Source of the DNA: Saprospiraceae bacterium | GTDB taxonomy: Bacteria > Bacteroidota > Bacteroidia > Chitinophagales > Saprospiraceae | DNA length: 6,539 nucleotides | Reading direction: 5' to 3' | Assembly: GCA_014379665.1 (NCBI GenBank) | Contig: JACMLK010000349.1 | Span: 1-6,539 of the forward strand | Shown: positions 1-6,539 of the stretch, one piece after another | Numbering within the stretch: position 1 is the stretch's first letter | Layout of the letters: every line of letters begins with the position of its first letter | The notes under the pieces: model-generated | Databases searched by the model: none | Told to the model about the DNA's origin: nothing | Seen by the model: only the letters and a program-made list of their open reading frames with translations | Made by a program: the position numbers and the translations under genes

Positions 1-1729
1 AAGTAATAAAAGAATCTTTAAATCCGCTAGCTCTCACTTTTGCGAGTATGTCCTCGGCCTCTTTTCTATCAGTAAAATATCCTAATCTTACCTTTAATGA
101 ATTATTTGCACTCATTTTATAAATATTTCCATATTTAATAAGAATCTTAAATCTGTCAAAGTTTGGTTTTACTTTAGAAACAGATGCAAGTTGAATGAAA
201 AAAACTTCAGTGGATGGTATTTGTTCACTAAATCCTATCCTATGTGCCCCTTCAAGTGACATATCTTCCATTGCATTAGAACCTACCTTTGTCACATCAA
301 ATTCAGGGAGTTTAAAAATAGTGGAATTATTGGCTTTGGCAGTCTCAGTATTTAATTCTGATTCTTTATAGGTTACCATTGTGGCGGCATCGGCATTTAC
401 AGTATGTTTTTGTGTTTCGTCTGCAAGTGCATCCAGCGAAACGGCTTGCGGAATACTTGCAAATTCTTCTGAAATTGGTTCTTCCTGCATCAATTTGCGT
501 GACTTATAGATATCATTTTTACCTTTACCTCCCAATCTGTCGGACGTAAAATATAATTCTCCCATACTATTAAAAGTTGGGGAATAATCATCGCTTAATG
601 AGTTTGCACCAAGTCCAAGGTTTTTAGGATTTGTCCAGATACCATTGATCACTTCACTTTTAAATATATCATATCCGCCGAGACCAGTGTGATAGTCAGA
701 CGCAAAATATAATTCATTTCCTTTTAAAAAAGGGGTGATTTCATTTTCCTGACTATTGATTTCATCTCCCAGATTCATAGGTAAAGACCATTCTCCATTG
801 TCAAGATAGCTGACATAAATATCGAATCCTCCAAAACCACCTTTTCTGTCAGACGAAAAATATATAGCTGTACCATCAAAAGCAAGATTAGCGGAATTTA
901 TGGAAGACCCTACTTCATTATATTGAAATGGTCGGGTTGATGTGATTTCACCTTTTTCGTTTACAATGGCAATGTGGAGACTTGACATTTTACCGGTAGT
1001 GACGAAAGCATATCTGTCTTCAATTTTTGATTCTATCAGTGCGCACCTTAAACCATTGGATGAGAAACTTAAAGGTCCAATATGATTCATACTGCCATCC
1101 ATTGCTTTTATAAAGCCCAATCTGTTTTTCTCAGCGTTATATAAAAAAGAACGGTGAGCTGTTTCCTCTGTATTTATTAATTTTTCAGACTCGGTCATTA
1201 AAATATCGTTCCTGAAAGAACTGAAGACTGGCAGACTATGGTAAAAAGTAAGTCCAAAATCTGATGAGTTGCTATTGGAAGGCATTACAAAAGTTTCAAA
1301 TGTTGGCTCTCCTGATAATGTACTAATGGCAAACTCACAACTTCCTATAAAATGATCTGCTTCATTTGGTTTGTATAATCTGTATTTTTGATAAACCACT
1401 ATCGCTTCTTTGTATCTGCCGAGTTTTTTTAAAACATCACCATGTCTTTTGAGTGTTACAGGATCTACTAATGTGTTGCCCGGAATTGTTTCATACCAAT
1501 GGATGGCTTCAGTTAACTCTCCCGACATGGAATACGCATCAGCTATCTTGGAAATAGTAACCACATCATCAGGATTACTTTTCAGGTAGTTTTTAAGTGA
1601 TTCCACAGCAAGATGAAAATCGCCGTTTTCCATCTGCATTTCTGCTTTTTTTAACAACTTCTGGCCTGTGATGGAAAAACTTCCAAGCAATAAAATTGCG
1701 CAATAAATTATTTGTGTTTTCTTGAACAT
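1..1729 (-). CDS. TPR-PD40-SPOR envelope protein, 3' end cut by window edge
   Basis: The frame stays open from an ATG at 1729 to the left edge (576 codons, no stop), so the C-terminus is missing, probably by only a few residues. Residues 1-22 look like a Sec signal peptide (Lys3-Lys4, then a hydrophobic stretch, cleavage near SITG|QK). Residues ~24-125 form TPR-like helices (for example ENGDFHLAVESLKNYLKSNP). Residues ~200-405 are a PD40/WD40-like propeller with three clear blade motifs near 296, 346 and 398: SSDRKGGFGGFDIYVS, ASDYHTGLGGYDIFKS and TSDRLGGKGKNDIYKS. A low-complexity linker (~406-504) leads to a SPOR domain (~505-576: FFIQLASVSK..., then KVRLGYFTDRKEAEDIL). SPOR domains bind peptidoglycan glycan strands, so the inferred role is a periplasmic or outer-membrane-associated scaffold. 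The architecture resembles T9SS PorE, with SPOR in place of the OmpA-like domain. No enzyme activity is apparent. The gene is transcribed divergently from the neighbouring protease and has its own consensus promoter. Domain calls are confident; the role is inference. Confidence 0.9.
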   Translation of the reverse strand, partial: MFKKTQIIYCAILLLGSFSITGQKLLKKAEMQMENGDFHLAVESLKNYLKSNPDDVVTISKIADAYSMSGELTEAIHWYETIPGNTLVDPVTLKRHGDVLKKLGRYKEAIVVYQKYRLYKPNEADHFIGSCEFAISTLSGEPTFETFVMPSNSNSSDFGLTFYHSLPVFSSFRNDILMTESEKLINTEETAHRSFLYNAEKNRLGFIKAMDGSMNHIGPLSFSSNGLRCALIESKIEDRYAFVTTGKMSSLHIAIVNEKGEITSTRPFQYNEVGSSINSANLAFDGTAIYFSSDRKGGFGGFDIYVSYLDNGEWSLPMNLGDEINSQENEITPFLKGNELYFASDYHTGLGGYDIFKSEVINGIWTNPKNLGLGANSLSDDYSPTFNSMGELYFTSDRLGGKGKNDIYKSRKLMQEEPISEEFASIPQAVSLDALADETQKHTVNADAATMVTYKESELNTETAKANNSTIFKLPEFDVTKVGSNAMEDMSLEGAHRIGFSEQIPSTEVFFIQLASVSKVKPNFDRFKILIKYGNIYKMSANNSLKVRLGYFTDRKEAEDILAKVRASGFKDSFIT

Positions 1730-1766
1730 AACCCTAGTAATTATATTTTAAAACATATTTAAAATA

Positions 1767-1799
1767 CAAATATAGTAATAATTGCTGTTATATAACAAA
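1767..1799 (-). promoter_or_regulatory. Bacteroidota-type promoter for the TPR-PD40-SPOR gene
   Basis: Read on the minus strand, a -33 element TTTG (complement of 1796-1799) is followed after 21 bases by a -7 element TATATTTG (complement of 1767-1774). This fits the Bacteroidota housekeeping sigma consensus TTTG-N19-21-TAnnTTTG with no mismatch. Transcription would begin a few bases downstream, near 1760, giving a leader of about 30 nt before the ATG at 1729. No Shine-Dalgarno at useful spacing is seen; an AGGG lies only about 2 nt before the ATG. The match is visible in the sequence, but use as a promoter is inferred. Confidence 0.65.
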
Positions 1800-1830
1800 C
1801 AATACATTAAATATTTATGTAATTTATAAA

Positions 1831-1857
1831 AAAAAAATAAATTAACCTTATTTTTTT
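1831..1857. repeat. AT-only inverted repeat between divergent promoters
   Basis: AAAAAAATAA (1831-1840) and TTATTTTTTT (1848-1857) are perfect 10-base inverted arms around a 7-base spacer (ATTAACC). The left arm lies within a run of ten A (1828-1837). The repeat sits between the two outward-facing -33 elements (1796-1799 and 1896-1899). It could act as a shared UP-like element, a bend or a protein-binding site. Such a stem would be weak in RNA, and chance is a real possibility in DNA this AT-rich. Confidence 0.4.
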
Positions 1858-1895
1858 ATATTTAAGTCGCCTTGGATACTAAAGAGCTGCCTTTT

Positions 1896-1927
1896 TTTGT
1901 CTTATTGGTAATAATATTTTAATTTTG
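1896..1927 (+). promoter_or_regulatory. Bacteroidota-type promoter for the secreted protease
   Basis: TTTG (1896-1899), a 20-base spacer and TAATTTTG (1920-1927) match the Bacteroidota consensus TTTG-N19-21-TAnnTTTG exactly. Transcription would start about 1931-1935, leaving a leader of only ~8-12 nt before the ATG at 1943. The TTG at 1925-1927, which opens the longest version of the reading frame, lies inside the -7 element and so would not be on the transcript. This is the main reason for choosing ATG 1943 as the protease start. Confidence 0.65.
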
Positions 1928-1942
1928 AGCAAATTTCACTTA

Positions 1943-4867
1943 ATGTCTTTCCTGAACTTAATAAAGGGCATTGTAATCACCTACATATTGGTGGCTAACT
2001 CACTATCTGTGTATGCCCAAAAACTGGATCATATCCCTGGTGAATTTATCGTTCAGGTTGAAAAAGACAAGGATGTTAACGGACTCAGGTCACGGTTAAA
2101 AATTGCGGATACCAGATTTGCTGCTTTTACATCCAGAAAACTGATGGCAGAACCTTTGAATTTATGGTTGATTTCTATTGATTTTGGCACTGTAAATGAA
2201 ACTTCTTTTGAAAAATCATTAAAAGCCTCGCCCGGAATAAAGGATGTCAGAAAAAACAGACTGATTTCACCAAGAGTTATTCCTGATGATCCGGATTTCA
2301 CCAGGCAATGGCAATATCTCAATACAGGAAGTACCGGAGGTATAGCAGGTGCGGATAATGATATGGACTTAGCCTGGGACATCACTACAGGTGGACTCAC
2401 TCCTGCCGGAGATACCATTGTAATATGCGTAATAGATGACGGCATCAATGCACAACATGAAGATATAAAAGATAATTTGTGGTTCAATCATAAAGAAATT
2501 CCGGGAAACGGAAAGGATGATGATGGGAATGGTTATGTAGATGATATCAGGGGATGGAATGTCGAGCATTTAACCGATAATGTATATGAAGGAGGAAGCC
2601 ATGGTACTCCGGTGGCGGGTATTGTAGGGGCAAAAGGGAACAATGGTAAAGGAGTCAGCGGGGTAAACTGGAATGTAAAGTTGATGATAGTGAATTACTG
2701 GTCACCTAATGAAGCAAACGCGCTGGCAGCCTATGGTTATCCCTATAAAATGCGTAAACTTTATAATGAGACAAATGGACAAAAAGGCGCATTTGTGGTG
2801 GCAACCAATGCTTCCTGGGGTGTCGACAATACACAAGCCATTGATGCCCCGTTATGGTGTGCCTTGTATGATTCTCTTGGACAGGTAGGTATTTTAAATT
2901 GTGGCGCTACCACCAATAGTAATACTGATGTCGATATAATGGGCGACCTTCCTACCTCATGCGAAAGCGAATATCTCATTTCCGTTACCAATATGAATAA
3001 ATTTGATGAAAAATTATCAAATGCCGGCTATGGGCGTCGCTCTATTGACCTGGGATCATATGGGCATCAAACCTTTACGGTGACAAGGACAACATATGGA
3101 ATCTTTGGAGGCACATCAGGAGCAACCCCACACGTTACAGGTGTCATTGGCCTCATATATGCTGCACCTTGTATGGAATTTATCAATATATCTAAACAGG
3201 ATCCTGCAAAAGCTGCTTTGATAGCTAAAGATATGATACTTCATGGGGTCCTGCCAAACAACAGCCTGAAGGACATCACCACGACAGGAGGCAAACTCAA
3301 TGCATTCCGGACTTTGAGTAATATTATGAAACTTTGTGAGAATTGTTCTGTTCCGGCAGGTATCGCTATAAGTATGACGGATAACGCGATGAAAATAGAT
3401 TGGGCAAGTAATTCCGGTGCATCAGTCGTAAGTGCGCGATACAGAAAACCGGATGACAACACCTGGATTCCGGTCGGCAATATTGTCAAAGGCGGGTGGA
3501 TAACAGGTTTGGATTTTTGTACTGACTATGAGGTTCAGTTAGGGAGCGATTGCGGTCTTATACCGGGTGAATACAGTTATTCAAAATATGTAAAAACTAA
3601 CGGATGCTGTCCCATACCCGTGATTGATGTCGTTGCATCTACTTTATCAACGATCGGAATTAGCTGGTTGGACATACCCAATTCTTCTTTTTTAGTACAG
3701 TATCAAACGGGAAATAATATCTGGTTGGAAGACACAGTCAGCAACAGTAATTTTTTATTGGAAAATTTACTGGCTTGCACCGGATATAGTATAAGAATTC
3801 AAACAAAATGTGATACACATGGTAATGTATCTGATTTTACTAAAGAGTATGACATTTCTACAACCTGTGGTTCATGCACTAACAATAATTATTGCGGGTT
3901 CGGTAAAAAAGATGCATCGCAGGAGTGGATTGACATATTCAAATTAGGAACTATACAAAATCAAAGTGGCTCATCGGAAGTAGGGTATAAAAATTTTGCA
4001 GGATTGCATAGTACGGATTTGATAAAAGATCAGACTTATGGATTTGAGATAATTCCAGCGTATGCCGGAAATGTTTTTGTGGAATATTATAAAATTTTTA
4101 TAGATTGGAATCAGGATGGATTGTGGTCTGAGGATGAAAAAGTATTTGATACGCCAAATGCACTAAGTGATACTATAAGAGATGAAATAACTATTCCCGA
4201 ATCAGCTTTGGAAGGATGGACAAAATTAAGGATAATTATGACTTTTGATGATTTTGAGGGAGGTTGCGATGATGTGGAATTTGAATTTGGAGAGGTAGAA
4301 GATTATTGTGTCAGAATAGTGAACAATACGTGTATCAATGAAGCAACTTTACAGGTGATTGACATTGAGAAAAACAAGGTCGTTTTAGTAACTGATTATC
4401 ATGCTAATGAGAAGGATTCAGTATATTTTAATTTTCGTGAGAGGGGCAATCCTGATTGGACACAAGTCATTGCTTTTGATACTTTTACCATCGCCGGACT
4501 GAAAGAATGCACAGTGTATGAATATCAATACAGGTCACAATGTAAAAATCTGTTTTCCAATATCTCCCCTACAGATTCGTTGAAGACTGCTTGTGGTAAT
4601 TTTGTAACGGATAAAGACAACATACATTTTAACATTAACCCAAATCCATGCTATGATTATCTCACTTTTTATCCGGGGACATTATACGATCAGATATCAT
4701 ATTTTAAGATACTGGATCTTTCCGGCAATGAAATATTGAGCTTAACATCGGGAGACGCTGTAAAAACCGAAATCGACATGTCTTCATGTAAAAACGGCTT
4801 GTACCTCCTTGAAATAAATACCATCTCAGGCCACAGGTATTACCAAAAAGTAGTAAAGATGCAGTAG
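1943..4867 (+). CDS. Secreted subtilase (S8) with FN3-like, GEVED and T9SS sorting domains
   Basis: A 974-residue serine endopeptidase, numbered from ATG 1943; a TTG at 1925 would add six residues but overlaps the predicted promoter. Residues 1-25 are a Sec signal peptide (cleavage VYA|QK). Residues ~27-113 look like an inhibitory propeptide (IPGEFIVQV...). The peptidase domain (~114-455) keeps the full subtilisin set: Asp165 (VIDDGI), His220 (SHGTPVAG), oxyanion Asn325 (GATTN) and Ser392 (GTSGATPHVTG). An Asp/Asn/Gly-rich loop at 188-201 (GNGKDDDGNGYVDD) probably binds calcium. Three FN3-like modules follow at ~468-555, ~555-643 and ~794-886, with a GEVED domain at ~645-792 (signature GEVEDYC at 783-789). 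Residues ~887-974 are a type A T9SS sorting domain (NINPNP at 897-902, ending LYLLEINT...KVVKM). It is therefore expected to cross the inner membrane by Sec and the outer membrane by T9SS, with the tail removed on export, and to end up secreted or surface-bound. The substrate is unknown. Nothing appears broken. Confidence 0.93.
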   Translation: MSFLNLIKGIVITYILVANSLSVYAQKLDHIPGEFIVQVEKDKDVNGLRSRLKIADTRFAAFTSRKLMAEPLNLWLISIDFGTVNETSFEKSLKASPGIKDVRKNRLISPRVIPDDPDFTRQWQYLNTGSTGGIAGADNDMDLAWDITTGGLTPAGDTIVICVIDDGINAQHEDIKDNLWFNHKEIPGNGKDDDGNGYVDDIRGWNVEHLTDNVYEGGSHGTPVAGIVGAKGNNGKGVSGVNWNVKLMIVNYWSPNEANALAAYGYPYKMRKLYNETNGQKGAFVVATNASWGVDNTQAIDAPLWCALYDSLGQVGILNCGATTNSNTDVDIMGDLPTSCESEYLISVTNMNKFDEKLSNAGYGRRSIDLGSYGHQTFTVTRTTYGIFGGTSGATPHVTGVIGLIYAAPCMEFINISKQDPAKAALIAKDMILHGVLPNNSLKDITTTGGKLNAFRTLSNIMKLCENCSVPAGIAISMTDNAMKIDWASNSGASVVSARYRKPDDNTWIPVGNIVKGGWITGLDFCTDYEVQLGSDCGLIPGEYSYSKYVKTNGCCPIPVIDVVASTLSTIGISWLDIPNSSFLVQYQTGNNIWLEDTVSNSNFLLENLLACTGYSIRIQTKCDTHGNVSDFTKEYDISTTCGSCTNNNYCGFGKKDASQEWIDIFKLGTIQNQSGSSEVGYKNFAGLHSTDLIKDQTYGFEIIPAYAGNVFVEYYKIFIDWNQDGLWSEDEKVFDTPNALSDTIRDEITIPESALEGWTKLRIIMTFDDFEGGCDDVEFEFGEVEDYCVRIVNNTCINEATLQVIDIEKNKVVLVTDYHANEKDSVYFNFRERGNPDWTQVIAFDTFTIAGLKECTVYEYQYRSQCKNLFSNISPTDSLKTACGNFVTDKDNIHFNINPNPCYDYLTFYPGTLYDQISYFKILDLSGNEILSLTSGDAVKTEIDMSSCKNGLYLLEINTISGHRYYQKVVKMQ

Positions 4868-4917
4868 TTATTCTAAAAACAATGTCCAAATACTAGAAGT
4901 GTCTGTAACATCACTCA

Positions 4918-6381
4918 TCAGTTTTTTATCACCCTGATCAGATGTTCCAACTTCAAGTTTTCAACCCATAATATGAACAGTATAAATAAAAAGATCAAAA
5001 GGATACTCATTATATAATTACCCCTGAATAATATAAAACTCAACCCACATAGCCACGTTGCCATAAATAAATAAGTCAATATTTTTCTGGCTTCGTACCC
5101 TACCGGGTAATGTTTGTTCCCAACATAATAAGAGATACAAGTCATTGTAACATAAGTGATTAAGGTAGCAATAGCACCACCCATGATGCCAAATACCGGC
5201 ACCAATACAAAAAGCAGGATAATAGTCAATGCCGCTCCGGAAATACTGATATACATACCTATTCTTGTACGATCAGTAAGTTTGTACCAAATCGCAAGGT
5301 TATTATAAATACCTGAAAAAAGATTGGCAAGGAGGATAACGGGTACTATGATCAAACCCGGCAAATATGTTGTCTTTCTGATGAGTATTCCAGCCAGTAT
5401 ATCAATAAAACTTACTACAAAAACCATAAAAATGCATCCGAATATCACAAACCAAGTCATGATTGTACTGTATTTTTTTGTGGCATCGGCAGTATCAGCA
5501 TGATTAAAAAAAAATGGTTCGGCACCCATTCTGAAAGCAGTGATATACAATGTCATGAACACACCCAGTTTATAACAGGCCGCATACATTCCATTGGCAT
5601 TTTTATCTATCAATTTCTGAATGATGAGTTTGTCTGCATTTTCATTAATTACGTACGCTAAACCTCCAATCATAATGGGCCATCCGTATTTTAATAATTT
5701 TTGTATTATTGATTTTTCTATGCTCCATTTTATTTTTAAAATTTCAGGCAAAAAGAGAATCAATGTAATTAAACTTGCCATCAGATTTGCAACAATTATT
5801 GGGAAAACACCTGGTATGGTCAGTGACTTTAAACTCTCTGAATTATTAAAAAAATTATTTCCCAAAGTCATTTCAGGTAATTCGAGCAGAAAAATATAGG
5901 TAAGAGTAAACCAAACCAACACATTGAATATCTTAAATATCATAAATTTTACGGGTCGATTGGATACCCTTAACAATGCAAAAGGAATGACAACTAATGT
6001 GTCCAATGCAGTAGTCCAGACAAGTATTTTTATAAACATCGGGTCATTGAAACCAAGAAACCCACAAATTTGTGATGCAAGCAGGGTGCCCGTAAGAGCA
6101 AATGTTGCACTGCTGATTGTTAGAATAATAAAAGCAGAAGATAGGACTTTGTTTTTATCATCTTCTTTGGTATAGTATCTGAAAAATGCCGTTTCCAGGC
6201 CCATCGTAAGAAAAACATTGATAAAAGCGGCATATACATACCATGTGGTCTGGTCTGAAAATTCAGAACGTAAAAGTACTTTTGTAAAAATCGGTATTAA
6301 AGCTATGCTGATTAACCTGGGTAAAACAGCAGCTATTCCATATATGACAGTATCTCTAAAAAATGATTTTAACCCCCTCAA
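4918..6381 (-). CDS. Polysaccharide/oligosaccharide flippase, Wzx-like (MOP superfamily)
   Basis: A 487-residue inner-membrane protein with about 14 hydrophobic segments (roughly residues 12-36, 45-65, 82-106, 113-138, 143-165, 190-212, 230-248, 270-290, 305-330, 340-362, 374-396, 400-420, 430-450, 455-473). The N-terminus (FFRDTVIYGIAAVLPRLISI), the central INENADKLIIQKL and FRMGAEPFFFNHA, and the glycine-rich GIMGGAIATLITY are typical of polysaccharide-biosynthesis exporters in the MOP/MATE superfamily. By family, it would flip lipid-linked glycan units across the inner membrane for O-antigen, capsule or exopolysaccharide synthesis; the glycan cannot be told from sequence. The start is TTG at 6381: an in-frame stop lies at 6408-6406, there is no in-frame ATG between it and the TTG, and the first internal Met is near residue 59, beyond the first membrane segment. 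No glycosyltransferase or polymerase gene is visible nearby. It is convergent with the protease, 50 bases between stops. A drug/lipid MATE role is less likely. Confidence 0.88.
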   Translation of the reverse strand: MRGLKSFFRDTVIYGIAAVLPRLISIALIPIFTKVLLRSEFSDQTTWYVYAAFINVFLTMGLETAFFRYYTKEDDKNKVLSSAFIILTISSATFALTGTLLASQICGFLGFNDPMFIKILVWTTALDTLVVIPFALLRVSNRPVKFMIFKIFNVLVWFTLTYIFLLELPEMTLGNNFFNNSESLKSLTIPGVFPIIVANLMASLITLILFLPEILKIKWSIEKSIIQKLLKYGWPIMIGGLAYVINENADKLIIQKLIDKNANGMYAACYKLGVFMTLYITAFRMGAEPFFFNHADTADATKKYSTIMTWFVIFGCIFMVFVVSFIDILAGILIRKTTYLPGLIIVPVILLANLFSGIYNNLAIWYKLTDRTRIGMYISISGAALTIILLFVLVPVFGIMGGAIATLITYVTMTCISYYVGNKHYPVGYEARKILTYLFMATWLCGLSFILFRGNYIMSILLIFLFILFILWVENLKLEHLIRVIKN

Positions 6382-6539
6382 TTTGATTGTTTTATATTCA
6401 TTTATTCAATAAATCAGTCAAAAAACGGTAAATTTACACCAACTAAACCAAATCAGGAGTTCAAAATAATTTTAATAAAGTCACATCTCGTTTTTTAAAT
6501 AAAATAAGTAATGTAAATTGAACTTTTTTACACTTAAAT
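6382..6539. other. AT-rich region upstream of flippase, no gene recognised
   Basis: No plus-strand frame with a usable start runs to the right edge. Two short minus-strand frames enter from the edge: one ends after 25 codons at a TGA near 6463, the other after about 18 codons near 6484. Either could be the tail of an upstream gene, but neither has recognisable sequence. A near-match to the -7 element (TTATTTTG, complement of 6462-6469) has no TTTG at the right distance, so I do not call a promoter. Confidence 0.5.

Noticed and set aside
2053..2487. A 144-codon open frame antisense to the N-terminal part of the protease.
   Set aside because: It lies wholly inside a gene with intact subtilase motifs, its translation matches no recognisable family, and there is no promoter evidence. 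The same applies to the shorter antisense frames within the protease and flippase genes.
4868..4917. Possible bidirectional terminator in the gap between the convergent protease and flippase genes.
   Set aside because: I find only weak 3-4 base complementarity (for example AGTG...CACT) and no GC-rich stem with a T-tract. A terminator may exist but is not supported by the sequence.
1..6381. The three genes as one T9SS/A-LPS module, with the flippase supplying the glycan that anchors the protease.
   Set aside because: The idea is attractive because T9SS cargo can be attached to lipopolysaccharide, but the flippase is convergent and unlinked in transcription. No other glycan or T9SS genes are visible, so adjacency alone does not support it.
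6373..6381. A frameshift in the G-run (GAGGGGG) just inside the flippase start, hiding an upstream ATG start.
   Set aside because: The ATG at 6401 meets its stop codon before the G-run, so an indel there would not join the frames, and the N-terminus encoded from the TTG already looks typical of the family.
6462..6469. TTATTTTG on the minus strand as a -7 element for the flippase.
   Set aside because: It misses one consensus base, and there is no TTTG 19-21 bases upstream.

Overview
The window looks like chromosomal DNA from a Bacteroidota bacterium. The evidence is a protease that ends in a type IX secretion (T9SS) sorting domain and carries a GEVED domain, a TPR/PD40 envelope protein of the kind common in this phylum, an AT-rich base composition, no recognisable Shine-Dalgarno sequences, and two promoters that match the Bacteroidota -33/-7 consensus (TTTG ... 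TAnnTTTG). The domain mix would suit a Saprospiria- or Chitinophagia-like lineage, but that finer placement is a guess.

Layout. Positions 1-1729 (minus strand) hold a gene that runs off the left edge. It encodes a secreted TPR + PD40 beta-propeller + SPOR protein. Positions 1730-1942 are a divergent intergenic region with two back-to-back promoters and an AT-only inverted repeat between them. Positions 1943-4867 (plus strand) encode a 974-residue secreted subtilase with an intact catalytic set, three cysteine-bearing fibronectin-III-like modules, a GEVED domain and a T9SS C-terminal sorting domain. After a 50-base convergent gap, positions 4918-6381 (minus strand) encode a polytopic flippase of the polysaccharide-exporter (Wzx-like, MOP/MATE superfamily) type with a TTG start. 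The last ~158 bases are AT-rich and appear non-coding.

How the genes may relate. All three products belong to the cell envelope or exterior: a probable peptidoglycan-binding periplasmic or outer-membrane-associated protein, a T9SS-exported protease and a glycan-lipid flippase. Only the first two share a regulatory region. The flippase is convergent to the protease, so no single operon links the three. The most interesting point is the TPR-PD40-SPOR protein: it resembles the T9SS component PorE (TPR-propeller-CRD-OmpA) but carries a SPOR domain where PorE has its OmpA-like peptidoglycan anchor. I see no RNA genes, CRISPR arrays, insertion sequences or clear terminators.
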